A DNA stretch of 64,000 nucleotides from Sphingomonas koreensis (lineage in GTDB: Bacteria; Pseudomonadota; Alphaproteobacteria; Sphingomonadales; Sphingomonadaceae). Shown here piece by piece: positions 52,084 through 60,603 of this stretch (the stretch's first letter is position 1; every line of letters starts with the position of its first letter). The stretch spans positions 4,276,501-4,340,500 of the forward strand of contig NZ_PGEN01000001.1 of assembly GCF_002797435.1 (NCBI RefSeq), given 5' to 3'. Made by a program: the position numbers and the translations under genes. Under the pieces are notes generated by a model. That model was given only the letters and a program-made list of their open reading frames with translations, did no database searches and was not told the DNA's origin.

Positions 52084-52199
52084 GCCATGTGCAAAGCGGG
52101 TATTTTCGCCTCGAAAGAATCGCTGCTCTTTCGAAACCGAAATGACTTCCCATTTGAGCGTCGACAGATCGTGAGGATGTCCTCGCGTCGGAGGTTCGG

Positions 52200-52316
52200 A
52201 TGCGTTCGAATACGCGAAATGGTGCAGGCAATGCGGTGGCGATCGGTTTCGCGACTGTGCCGCTGCTGGTGATGGGCTGGGTCAGCTACTCGACGGGCCT
52301 CAGCGCGTTTTCCTGA
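52200..52316 (+). CDS. 38-residue single-TM protein
   Basis: This short gene has GGAGG five bases before ATG 52200. The product has a polar start (MRSNTRNGAGN) and a membrane helix (AVAIGFATVPLLVMGWV) then YSTGLSAFS. No homologue is known to me. It stands alone between the rplQ terminator and the iterated repeat array. Ribosome site and helix favour a real gene. Confidence 0.5.
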   Translation: MRSNTRNGAGNAVAIGFATVPLLVMGWVSYSTGLSAFS

Positions 52317-52405
52317 GCGATCTTCCAAAGTTGGACTTCATCTGGTTTACCCTTGGCGATGAAGCGGCAACCGGCAGTGTCTTCACCCGTCCTCGGCTTG
52401 ACGTC

Positions 52406-52493
52406 GTCGCGTACCCGTCGCGCAGGTGTCGCGTCGATGTTCCGTCATGGTCGCGAACCTGTCGCGTCATGGGCGCGTCGCTGGCGCGTTCGC
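52406..52493. repeat. Eight tandem 11-bp repeats (consensus GTCGCGTnnnn)
   Basis: Units start at 52406, 52417, 52428, 52439, 52450, 52461, 52472 and 52483 without gaps. Five begin GTCGCG; the others read GTTCCG, GGCGCG and GGCGCG. An 11-bp spacing puts every unit on about the same face of the helix. The array lies 99 bases before the prolyl oligopeptidase start. No frame across it looks like a real gene. Confidence 0.8.
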
Positions 52494-52591
52494 CGGAAAT
52501 CCCCGCTTTTATGCGAACTTCATGAAGCGGTCCGCTTGACCGCCAGCGCTGCCGCAATAGGGTGCCGCGGTTCCCGTTTCAGGAGATACCA

Positions 52592-54742
52592 ATGCGCCGT
52601 GCGTCGCTGATCGCCCTTCCGCTGCTGTTCGCAGCCCCCATCGTTCACGCCAGCCCGGAGTCGCCCAGCACGATGCCTGCCCCGATCGCCTATCCTGAGA
52701 CCAAACGTGTCGACGTGACCGACGAAAGCTTCGGACAGAAAGTCGCCGATCCCTATCGCTGGCTCGAGAATGACGTGCGCAACGACAAGGAGGTCGCTGC
52801 CTGGGTCGAGGCGCAGAATAAGGTCACCAATGCCTATCTGGCGACGCTGCCCGGCCGCGATATCTTCAAGGCGCGGATCAAGCAGCTGTTCGATTACGAG
52901 CGGTTCGGCGTGCCCACGCGCAAGGGAGGCCGACTTTTCTACAGCCACAATACCGGATTGCAGAACCAGGCGGTGCTTTGGGTGCGCGACGGGGTCGATG
53001 CGCCCGGCCGTGTCCTGATCGATCCCAATGGCTGGGCCAAGGACGGCGCGACCGCGCTGTCCGAATGGGTGCCGTCGCAGGATGGCAAGCTGCTGGTCTA
53101 CGGCATCCAGGACGGCGGCAGCGACTGGCGCACGGTCAAGGTGCTCGACGTCGCCACCGGCAAGACGCTGGACGACGAGGTCAAGTGGATCAAGTTCAGC
53201 AACCTCGCCTGGGCGAAGGACGGATCCGGTTTCTATTACAGCCGCTTCCCGGCCCCGGCCGAGGGGCAGGCGTTCCAGCAGCTCAACGAGAATCAGTCGG
53301 TCTATTTCCACAGGATCGGCACGCCGCAGAGCGCCGACACGCTGGTCTATGCGACGCCTGAAACGCCCAGGCGCGGGCATTTCGCGCAGGTGACGGACGA
53401 CGGCAACTGGCTGGTCATCACCACGACCGAGGGCACCGACGACCGCTATGAGATCACGCTGCTCGATATCAAGACGCCTGGCGCCAAGCCGCGCAAGCTG
53501 ATCGCGGGTCTGGAGAACCGTTGGAGCCTCGTCGGCAATGTCGGCACGCGCTTCTACTGGACGACCAACAAGGGCGCGCCGAAGCTCAAGGTGGTGACGA
53601 TGGATGTCGCGCAGGCGAACCCTGTCGCGACCGATCTGATCCCCGAGGAAAAGGCGACGCTTGAAGGCGCGGGCATCGTCGGCGGGCAGCTGCTCGTCAG
53701 CTACATGGTCGATGCAAAGGACGAGATGCGGCGCTACTCGCTCGACGGCAAGCTGTTGGGCAAGGTCGCCACGCCGGGCATCGGCAGCATCGCGGGATCG
53801 AGTGGCGATCCCGACGACAGCGAGCTGTTCTACGCCTTTACCAGCTTCAACATGCCGACCACTGTCTACCGCTTCGACGTGAAGACCGGCGAGACGAAGG
53901 TCTGGGCACAGCCCAAGGTGGCGTTCGATCCGGCGAAGTACGGCGTCGAGCAGCGCTTCTTCACCTCGAAGGACGGCACCAGGGTGCCGATGTTCATCGT
54001 CAAGCGGAAGGATGTGACCGGTCCGGCACCGACGTTGCTCTGGGGCTATGGCGGGTTCAACGTCAGCTACGGCCCGGCCTTCTCGGCCTCGCGGATCGCG
54101 TGGATGGAGCAGGGCGGGGTATTCGTCCTCGCCAACATTCGTGGCGGTGGCGAATATGGCAAGGCATGGCACGATGGCGGCCGCCTCGCCAACAAGCAGA
54201 ACACCTTCGACGATTTCATCGGCGCGAGCGAGTATCTGATCGCGCAGGGCATCGCGAAGAAGGACGGTCTCGCCATTCAGGGCGGGTCGAATGGCGGTCT
54301 GCTCGTCGGCGCGGTGGTCAACCAGCGGCCCGATCTTTTCGCTGCGGCGCTGCCGGCGGTGGGCGTGATGGACATGCTGCGCTTCGATCGCTGGACCGCC
54401 GGCCGCTACTGGGTGGACGATTACGGTCACCCCTCGAAGGAGGCGGACTGGAAGACGCTGCGTGGCTATTCGCCCTATCACAATATCGGTGCGGGCAAGG
54501 CGTACCCGGCGATCCTCGCCACGACTGCGGACACGGACGATCGCGTCGTCCCCGGCCATACCTTCAAATATACGGCGGCGCTGCAGGCGGCGGATATCGG
54601 CCCCAAGCCGCATCTGGTCCGCATCGAAACCCGTGCCGGCCATGGCACTGGCAAGCCGACCGACAAGGTCATCGAGGAAACCTCGGACCTGTGGGCCTTT
54701 GCGGCGAAATGGACCGGACTCGACGTCAAGCCGGTGAAATGA
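52592..54742 (+). CDS. Exported prolyl oligopeptidase (S9A)
   Basis: This 716-residue enzyme cleaves short peptides after proline. It has a signal peptide (ASLIALPLLFAAPIVHA), the family N-terminus DPYRWLEND, a propeller domain and the catalytic region. The nucleophile is S566 in QGGSNGGLLVGA, the Asp is in ADTDDRVVPGHTFK and the His in AGHGTGKPT. ATG 52592 follows CAGGAGAT. A dipeptidase gene follows 32 bases later, forming a periplasmic peptide-degrading pair. Confidence 0.95.
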   Translation: MRRASLIALPLLFAAPIVHASPESPSTMPAPIAYPETKRVDVTDESFGQKVADPYRWLENDVRNDKEVAAWVEAQNKVTNAYLATLPGRDIFKARIKQLFDYERFGVPTRKGGRLFYSHNTGLQNQAVLWVRDGVDAPGRVLIDPNGWAKDGATALSEWVPSQDGKLLVYGIQDGGSDWRTVKVLDVATGKTLDDEVKWIKFSNLAWAKDGSGFYYSRFPAPAEGQAFQQLNENQSVYFHRIGTPQSADTLVYATPETPRRGHFAQVTDDGNWLVITTTEGTDDRYEITLLDIKTPGAKPRKLIAGLENRWSLVGNVGTRFYWTTNKGAPKLKVVTMDVAQANPVATDLIPEEKATLEGAGIVGGQLLVSYMVDAKDEMRRYSLDGKLLGKVATPGIGSIAGSSGDPDDSELFYAFTSFNMPTTVYRFDVKTGETKVWAQPKVAFDPAKYGVEQRFFTSKDGTRVPMFIVKRKDVTGPAPTLLWGYGGFNVSYGPAFSASRIAWMEQGGVFVLANIRGGGEYGKAWHDGGRLANKQNTFDDFIGASEYLIAQGIAKKDGLAIQGGSNGGLLVGAVVNQRPDLFAAALPAVGVMDMLRFDRWTAGRYWVDDYGHPSKEADWKTLRGYSPYHNIGAGKAYPAILATTADTDDRVVPGHTFKYTAALQAADIGPKPHLVRIETRAGHGTGKPTDKVIEETSDLWAFAAKWTGLDVKPVK

Positions 54743-54774
54743 GAGGAGCTGTCGTTGTGCGTGAAGGAGCCGCT

Positions 54775-55968
54775 ATGCGTTTGATCTGCCTGCCGTTGCT
54801 TGCGCTTGCCGCGGCCAGCTGCTCCTCCACGATCGCGCAGGAGGCGGCAGCGCCGCCGCAGTCGCTGCACCAGCGGCTGATGACGCTCGACACGCATCTG
54901 GACACGCCAGTCTGGTTCTCCAACCCCAATTGGAAGTTCGGCGACCGGCATGACTGGGAGACGGATCTTGCCCAGGTCGATCTGGGCCGGATGGATACAG
55001 GCGCGCTCGATGGCGGGATGTTCGTCATCTATACTGCGCAGAAGGAAGTGACGCCGCAGGGCTTTGCCGACGCCAAGGCGTTCGCGCTCAAGCGGCTGGA
55101 TGAGATCCGGAAGACGCTCGGCGCCTATCCGAACCGGATCGAGCTGGTGACGACTGCAGACCAGGCGATCCGCGCCGACAAGGCGGGGCTGCGCTTCGGA
55201 TTCATCAGCATCGAAAACAGCTATCCGCTGGGCGAGGACCTGTCGCTGCTCAAGACCTTCTACGACGGCGGCGTGCGCATGGCTGGGCCTGTCCATTCCA
55301 AGGACAACCAGTTCGCCGACAGCGCGACGGGGCAGGCGACGTGGAAGGGTTTGTCGCCGCTCGGAAAGCAGTGGGTGGCCGAGATGAACCGCCTTGGCAT
55401 GGTCATCGACGGCAGCCATTCGTCCGATGCGACGTTCGATCAGCTGCTCGAGCTTAGCAAGACGCCGATCATTCTCTCGCACTCCGGTCCCAAGGCGCTG
55501 TGGGGACACAACCGCAATATCGACGACGATCGCATCCGCAAGCTTGCGGCGAAGGGCGGGGCGGTGTGCATGAACAGCGTCTTTCTGACCAAGATGAACT
55601 ATACCGATGAGCGCAATCGCCTGTCGGCGCTGGTCGACAAGATCGGCACGCTTTCGCCCGGGGAGCAGGCGAAGCTGACCGCACAGGTGCGCGCGCTCGA
55701 CAAGGTGGCACCGGTTCAGGACACCGACTTCGAGAACTTCATGACCAATCTGCTCTATCTGCTGAAGGTCGCGGGGCCGGATCATGTCTGCATGGGGGCC
55801 GACTGGGACGGCGGGGGCGGCGTGCGCGGGTTCGAGGACATCACCGCATTGCCCAAGGTCACCGAACGGCTGATCGCAGCTGGCTATTCCGAAGCGGACA
55901 TCGCCAAGATCTGGTCAGGCAATGTGTTGCGGATCATGCGCGCAGCGGACGCCGCCAAGGGGAAGTGA
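54775..55968 (+). CDS. Membrane dipeptidase (M19), lipoprotein
   Basis: The 397-residue zinc dipeptidase has a lipobox (LPLLALAAASCSS, lipid Cys at about residue 16). The metal site LDTHLDTPVWF, the SIENSYPLGEDLS region, DGSHSSDATFDQ and LSHSGPKALWGHNRNIDDD are visible. M19 enzymes split dipeptides, including some with a D-residue. ATG 54775 follows GAAGGAG. It probably shares a transcript with the prolyl oligopeptidase. It converges on the cyclophilin gene with a four-base gap. Confidence 0.93.
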   Translation: MRLICLPLLALAAASCSSTIAQEAAAPPQSLHQRLMTLDTHLDTPVWFSNPNWKFGDRHDWETDLAQVDLGRMDTGALDGGMFVIYTAQKEVTPQGFADAKAFALKRLDEIRKTLGAYPNRIELVTTADQAIRADKAGLRFGFISIENSYPLGEDLSLLKTFYDGGVRMAGPVHSKDNQFADSATGQATWKGLSPLGKQWVAEMNRLGMVIDGSHSSDATFDQLLELSKTPIILSHSGPKALWGHNRNIDDDRIRKLAAKGGAVCMNSVFLTKMNYTDERNRLSALVDKIGTLSPGEQAKLTAQVRALDKVAPVQDTDFENFMTNLLYLLKVAGPDHVCMGADWDGGGGVRGFEDITALPKVTERLIAAGYSEADIAKIWSGNVLRIMRAADAAKGK

Positions 55969-55972
55969 TCCG

Positions 55973-56617
55973 CTAAGGCACGCGGCGCACGCTCAGCACC
56001 TTGATCCGGGGTTCGAGCATCTGGCCCTTCATCACGCCTTCGCCGCGGGTCGGCGAGGTGGGGGCGTCGAGGATCTTCCAGATCACGTCCATCCCCTCGA
56101 TCACCTTGCCGAACGCGGCATAGCCGAGATTGTCGCCCGGCGCCGACGGATTGGCGTCGAGCGAGGTCTGATCGCCGACGCTGATCGTGAATTCGCCGCG
56201 CGCGGTGCCCGGGGCGAGGCGTGCGGTAGAGATCGCGCCGTCGACGTGCTTCACGCCGGTCTTGGTGGTGGGTTCATGCGCGATCGGGGGAAGAATGCGC
56301 TTGGGGTTTCCCTCCACGCCGAACTGGACGAAGCCGAACTTGTCCGCAACTTTCACCGAACGATAGAAGCCGACACCGTCGAGCCGCTTCTGGTCGACAT
56401 AGCGCAGGAAATTGCGTGCCGTGATCGGGGCGCGCGCGGTCTCCAGCTCGAGCACGATCCGGCCGAGGCTGGTCTCGATCGCGACCTTCTGAGTCGCAGG
56501 CTTGGGTGTCGATTCTTGGATCGTCGGCGTGACAGGCGGGGCCGGCAGCACGGTCTGCGCAAGGGCGGTGAGAGGGGCCAGCAGGGCGGCGGTGAGCAGG
56601 GTGCGGCGGATCATCAT
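55973..56617 (-). CDS. Periplasmic cyclophilin-type peptidyl-prolyl isomerase
   Basis: The 214-residue product has a signal peptide (RRTLLTAALLAPLTALAQ) and a cyclophilin domain: IETSLGRIVLELETARAPITARNFLRYVD, GFYRSV and the C-terminal GYAAFGKVIEGMDVIWKI. The bacterial cyclophilin active-site region is altered (VQFGVEGNPKR for the usual IQGGD), so catalysis may be weak. It speeds prolyl turns in exported proteins. Start ATG 56617, with an adjoining ATG 56614. Confidence 0.87.
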   Translation of the reverse strand: MMIRRTLLTAALLAPLTALAQTVLPAPPVTPTIQESTPKPATQKVAIETSLGRIVLELETARAPITARNFLRYVDQKRLDGVGFYRSVKVADKFGFVQFGVEGNPKRILPPIAHEPTTKTGVKHVDGAISTARLAPGTARGEFTISVGDQTSLDANPSAPGDNLGYAAFGKVIEGMDVIWKILDAPTSPTRGEGVMKGQMLEPRIKVLSVRRVP

Positions 56618-56779
56618 TCAGCCAGCTTCGCCCAGGCGGCGGACCGCTTCAACCGGCTTTCGTCCACAACAGAATCGCTTTGCTGGTACGTGGCGTGACG
56701 TCACCCATGTTGCGAAAAGCGATGCCGTTCCCCTAGATGCAGTATCGCTACCGCCATTTCGCGGCCTACAGGACACAAG

Positions 56780-57751
56780 ATGACCGCCACTCACTCGACC
56801 CGCATGCTGATCCTCGGTTCCGGCCCTGCCGGGCTTTCCGCCGCCATCTATGGCGCGCGCGCCGGCCTGGCGCCGATCGTGGTGCAGGGCATCCAGCCGG
56901 GCGGCCAGCTGATGACCACCACCGATGTCGAGAATTATCCCGGCTTCCGCGAGGTTATCCAGGGGCCCTGGCTGATGGGCGAGATGCAGGCGCAGGCCGA
57001 GCATGTCGGCGCGCAGATGCTGTACGACACGATCGTCGAGGTCGACCTGACCCGTCGCCCGTTCCGCATGGTCGGCGACAGCGGCACCGTCTATCTCGGC
57101 GACACGCTGGTGATCGCGACGGGCGCGCAGGCCAAGTGGCTGGGGCTGGACAGCGAGGAGGCGATGAAGGGCAAGGGCGCGAGCGCGTGCGCGACCTGCG
57201 ACGGCTTCTTCTATCGCGGCAAGAAGGTCGCGGTGATCGGCGGCGGCAACACCGCGGTCGAGGAGGCGCTGTACCTGACCAACCACAGCCATGACGTGAC
57301 GCTGATCCACCGCCGCGACAGCCTGCGCGCCGAGAAGATCCTGCAGCAGCGGCTGTTCGCCAATCCCAAGATCAAGACGCTGTGGAACAAGGAAGTCGTC
57401 GAGTTCGTCGGCGGCGGCGATCCCGAAGGACTGGTCGGTCTCAAGCTCAGGGACACGGTGACCGGCGAACTGTCCGACATCGATGTCGAAGGCGGCTTCG
57501 TCGCAATCGGCCATCACCCGGCGACCGAGTTGTTCCGCGGCCACCTGAAGCTCGACAGCGACAGCTATATCGAGGTCGAGACTGGCACCACCCGCACCAG
57601 CGTGCCCGGCGTGTTCGCGTGCGGCGACGTGATGGACAAGGTCTATCGCCAGGCGATCACCGCGGCGGGCACCGGCTGCATGGCGGCACTGGATGCCGAG
57701 CGCTTCCTGGCCGAGGCCGATTTCGAAGCGGTCGCCGAAGCGGCGGAGTAA
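56780..57751 (+). CDS. trxB: Thioredoxin reductase
   Basis: The 323-residue flavoenzyme passes electrons from NADPH to thioredoxin. The FAD site is ILGSGPAGLSAAIYGARAG, the redox pair is C137/C140 in ACATCDGFFYRG, and the NADPH site is VIGGGNTAVEEALYL. The end ACGDVMDKVYRQAITAAGTG is typical. ATG 56780 lies eight codons before the FAD strand. It is followed by a structured intergenic region. Confidence 0.97.
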   Translation: MTATHSTRMLILGSGPAGLSAAIYGARAGLAPIVVQGIQPGGQLMTTTDVENYPGFREVIQGPWLMGEMQAQAEHVGAQMLYDTIVEVDLTRRPFRMVGDSGTVYLGDTLVIATGAQAKWLGLDSEEAMKGKGASACATCDGFFYRGKKVAVIGGGNTAVEEALYLTNHSHDVTLIHRRDSLRAEKILQQRLFANPKIKTLWNKEVVEFVGGGDPEGLVGLKLRDTVTGELSDIDVEGGFVAIGHHPATELFRGHLKLDSDSYIEVETGTTRTSVPGVFACGDVMDKVYRQAITAAGTGCMAALDAERFLAEADFEAVAEAAE

Positions 57752-57799
57752 TCGTCCCAAGTTGACGGTTCTAGCGCGTTCTTTCGGGCGCGGTTGATA

Positions 57800-57901
57800 C
57801 GGGCTAGGGCCCCTGGGCCGCCGAAGTTAACGCGCTGACCCGATTTCCTCTGCAGACGGCGCAGAGCGCTGCATACAGCGGCACCAGGGGTGACTGTTTT
57901 T
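57800..57901 (+). ncRNA. Candidate structured RNA with terminal T run
   Basis: A long closing stem (CCCCTGGGCCGC 57810-57821 with GCGGC-A-CCAGGGG 57878-57890, 12 pairs and one bulge) encloses an open region and an inner hairpin (CTCTGC 57848-57853 with GCAGAG 57861-57866). Five T follow at 57897. This closing stem, bubble and apical hairpin recalls 6S-type RNA, but it is shorter and no consensus was checked. It could instead be an unusual terminator after trxB. The gap has no coding signal. Confidence 0.35.
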
Positions 57902-57911
57902 GCCGGGATGA

Positions 57912-58673
57912 TCAGTCGATCATCGCCTCCACCGTTTCGTGGGGGTAGAGCGCGAACTCGCGGTAGAGGCGGTAGTGCGCGGTTTCCTCGAGCCTGGTCG
58001 GCTGCACGCCGAATTCGTCAATCTGCCAGAGGTCTGCATCGGGCAGTGCCATCAGGATCGGCGAATGCGTTGCAATGATGACCTGACTGCGATTGGCGCG
58101 CTGGAGCTGGCGTAGCAGCTTCAGGAAGTCGAACTGGCGTTGCGGGGAGAGAGCGGATTCGGGTTCGTCAAGGATATAGAGACCCTGTCGGCTCAATCGC
58201 TCCTCGAAAAAGGCCATGAACCCTTCTCCATGCGACGCCGACAGATAGTTGGCGAAGGGCGAACCCGAATCGTCGAGGTAGCGGGCGACGGTGAAGAAGG
58301 TGTCGGCGCGGAAGAACCAGCCCTGCTTGACCTGGGGAAGCCAGGACGACCGAAGCTGCAGGCCGAGGGATCCGGCATCTGCCCCTGAATGGGGAGCAGC
58401 ATCGACTGCCCGCATGCCCTGAGCACCGCCGGCGTCGCTGAAGCCCGCGTTCTTCGCAATGGCTTCGAGTATGGTGGATTTGCCCGTTCCGTTCTCTCCG
58501 ATGAGGATCGTCACCGACTTCTCGAAACGGAAATCGAAGCCGTCGTTCCGGATCAATGGAAGGGTGAATGGATAGTGCATGCGCGCCTCCCCGGCCTCGC
58601 CTTCCGCAAGGGGCAACCAGATGCGGCGAAGGAACGGGGGTGGCAGAGCGGTGTCGCGTCGTTTTGAGACCAT
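57912..58673 (-). CDS. AAA-type ATPase (ABC-like, COG3910 type)
   Basis: The 253-residue protein has Walker A GENGTGKST, the signature-like DEPESALSPQRQ after the Walker B strand LYILDEPE, and an H-loop IIATHSPILMALP. Stand-alone soluble ATPases of this kind are common and lack a known substrate; some belong to defence or repair systems. No partner gene is next to it. GTG/ATG 58673 includes the expected LPPPFLRRIWLPL start. Confidence 0.85.
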   Translation of the reverse strand: MVSKRRDTALPPPFLRRIWLPLAEGEAGEARMHYPFTLPLIRNDGFDFRFEKSVTILIGENGTGKSTILEAIAKNAGFSDAGGAQGMRAVDAAPHSGADAGSLGLQLRSSWLPQVKQGWFFRADTFFTVARYLDDSGSPFANYLSASHGEGFMAFFEERLSRQGLYILDEPESALSPQRQFDFLKLLRQLQRANRSQVIIATHSPILMALPDADLWQIDEFGVQPTRLEETAHYRLYREFALYPHETVEAMID

Positions 58674-58711
58674 CGCTTCAGCTTATCGTAGAAGCGATAT
58701 CCGGCAATGGG

Positions 58712-59524
58712 TCAGGTCCTCGCGAGCGCTGAGAGGACGCGTTCAGTCAGCCATGCCTTGTCCCCCGGCCGCGCGAAGCTGTGGCTGTCGGTGTCGCAGA
58801 TCTGGAGGTCGCAATGGGCGTGGGCCCGGGCGAAGGCCTCGCCCTTCCATTGATCGGCAAAGGCGAGGGCGGTGTTGTCAGCTCTGGCCAGCAGGATGGT
58901 GACGGGGATTCCGGTGGTGTTCAGCGCAGCCGCAAGGCGGGCTGGAAACCCTTGCGGAGCTTGCGACAGCTTGGAAGATGCCTTTAGCAACCCACTGGCA
59001 AGTTTGCGGATATTGACGCCGCCTGTGAACAGGCGGAGCAACTCGCGGGGGTTTTTGAGCTTCTCGATATAGCGCGAGCGGATGGCGGCGGCGGGAGGGA
59101 GATCGTCGCCCCCGTCTTCATCCGTCTCGATCGTCCAGGGATTCGTGAGGATAAGGGCGTCGATGCCAGTGCCCGCATGGAACAGGATGAGCGCGCTGGC
59201 GGCGTCGCAATTGCCGAAGGCGACGATGCGGGTGAGATGCGGCGCTGCCTGGCGGAAGGCGGCAGCGGCTTCGCGAATATCCTCAGCTGTGGATTCGAAG
59301 CCGTTGTTTTCACCGGTTGAATCGCCAATCCCGCGCCGGTCGTAGCGGAACACGGGGTGACCCGCCGCTGCGACGGTTGCGGCGAGCTCGGCCATGCCGC
59401 GATGCGCGCCGATGCGGATCTCGTTTCCGCCCGAGACGATCAACAGACCGGTGGTGCCCGATGCCTCGTCAAGCGTGGCGGCAAGGGTCTCTCCGGCGCA
59501 GGGGAAGTGGGTCAGGCAACGCAT
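58712..59524 (-). CDS. Exosortase-A-associated hydrolase 1
   Basis: This 270-residue alpha/beta hydrolase opens with MRCLTHFPCAGETLAATLDE, and has the region HPVFRYDRRGIGDSTGEN. The classical nucleophile elbow is changed to GNCDAAS, with Cys in place of Ser. Members of this family travel with exosortase A loci; their exact role is not settled. ATG 59524 is preferred to ATG 59536. It overlaps the second hydrolase by 13 bases. Confidence 0.83.
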   Translation of the reverse strand: MRCLTHFPCAGETLAATLDEASGTTGLLIVSGGNEIRIGAHRGMAELAATVAAAGHPVFRYDRRGIGDSTGENNGFESTAEDIREAAAAFRQAAPHLTRIVAFGNCDAASALILFHAGTGIDALILTNPWTIETDEDGGDDLPPAAAIRSRYIEKLKNPRELLRLFTGGVNIRKLASGLLKASSKLSQAPQGFPARLAAALNTTGIPVTILLARADNTALAFADQWKGEAFARAHAHCDLQICDTDSHSFARPGDKAWLTERVLSALART

Positions 59525-60168
59525 GTCGCGACCCATAGTGCCACATCGTCGGCGACGGTGTTGGCGAAGGCGATGTCGTTGTCCGGCTCGGCCCGGCGCC
59601 AGAGCGGGCTGCCTGGCAGCTTGGCATCGGCGGGCTTGGCTTCGGTTTCGAGGCGGACGGTGCGGGCAATCCCCGTTAACGGCGTCGCGTCGGTGAGTTC
59701 GGCGAGCAGGGCCGGGGCGACGAGATTGCCCGCAAGTTCCACCGGGTCGGCCGCGGTGTCGAGTGATGCCGGGTCGAATGCCTCGCCCGATTCACGCGAC
59801 GAAGCCTGGCGCGCGCGCACCAGCTCGCGGCGCAGATCGGCGCCGTTCATGGGGGAGAGATGGTAGCGGCCCGCAAGCGTCGCCTCACCGTCGAGCAGCG
59901 CGCCGCTACGGATGCCCAGCGAGATGGCAGGGGTTCCAAGGCCTGCCGCTGCGGCGGCGAATGCGCTTCGCAACTTCCCAAGATCGGTTTCGTGCGTCGG
60001 GATCAGGCTCTCACCCTGGCCTGGCAGGTCGGGCAACGCGCCCGCAACACCCCGCTCGGCCAGCGCGCGCAAGATCGCCACCGCGAAGGCGCGGGTGCGA
60101 TTGGCTTCCTCGAACAGCGGCAATGCAACGACGACGACGGGGCCGGCCGCAGGGCCGAAGCGGAGCAT
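59512..60168 (-). CDS. Exosortase-A-associated hydrolase 2
   Basis: The 218 residues from ATG 60168 (MLRFGPAAGPVVVVALPLFE) continue a homology-like stretch upstream (LIAFDAYDWPGGREA) to about 60213, but no standard start codon is there. The true start may lie at CTG 60213, directly overlapping the acyl carrier protein stop. The region PDLPGQGESL is conserved; the elbow SLGIRSGALL shows Gly-Ile-Arg in place of the GxSxG, so catalysis is uncertain. It lies with hydrolase 1 and the acyl carrier gene. Confidence 0.78.
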   Translation of the reverse strand: MLRFGPAAGPVVVVALPLFEEANRTRAFAVAILRALAERGVAGALPDLPGQGESLIPTHETDLGKLRSAFAAAAAGLGTPAISLGIRSGALLDGEATLAGRYHLSPMNGADLRRELVRARQASSRESGEAFDPASLDTAADPVELAGNLVAPALLAELTDATPLTGIARTVRLETEAKPADAKLPGSPLWRRAEPDNDIAFANTVADDVALWVATCVA

Positions 60169-60209
60169 CGCTTCGCGCCCGCCGGGCCAGTCATAGGCGT
60201 CGAACGCGA

Positions 60210-60482
60210 TCAGGTGAGCGCCTTGGAGGCGGCGAAGCGTACCAGCGCACCGAAGGTTTCGAGCATGTCGCCGTCAACCTCGTCATCCTCGATGATGATG
60301 CCGAGGCGATCCTCGATCTCGGTCAGCACGCCGGCGACCGCCATCGAATCGAGCTCGGGCAGCGCGCCGAACAGCGGGGTCGCCTCGTCGAAGGCGGCAG
60401 CGCGATCGGCGCTGATCCCCAGCACATCGCGCAATACGCCGCGCACCGTCTCCTCGACCTCGTGAAATCCGTCCGGTTGCAA
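60210..60482 (-). CDS. Acyl carrier protein (exosortase-A locus)
   Basis: A 90-residue acyl carrier protein carries its substrate on a phosphopantetheine. The modified Ser lies in LPELDSMAVAGVL. The other helices (EETVRGVLRDVLGI, DRLGIIIEDDEVD) are typical. TTG 60482 is preferred for its AGGGGG site; the frame extends upstream to 60548. It shares its promoter region with the divergent ligase gene, its likely charging enzyme partner. Confidence 0.85.
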   Translation of the reverse strand: MQPDGFHEVEETVRGVLRDVLGISADRAAAFDEATPLFGALPELDSMAVAGVLTEIEDRLGIIIEDDEVDGDMLETFGALVRFAASKALT

Positions 60483-60603
60483 CGTGCGTCCCCCTGCTAT
60501 TTTTGCGCTTCCGTTACCGGTTGCGCGCGGCGCTGCCAAGTGCTGCACCTGCTAACAGCAAACACGCACTGTATCGTTAACCGATGCAGGGTAAGGAGGC
60601 GCG

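Noticed and set aside
52331..52525. 64-codon plus-strand frame across the 11-bp array
   Set aside because: No ribosome site; its Arg/Val/Ser repeats merely translate the array.
57800..57901. 4.5S signal recognition particle RNA as explanation of the hairpin
   Set aside because: Neither strand has the conserved GGAAGGAAGC apical region of SRP RNA.
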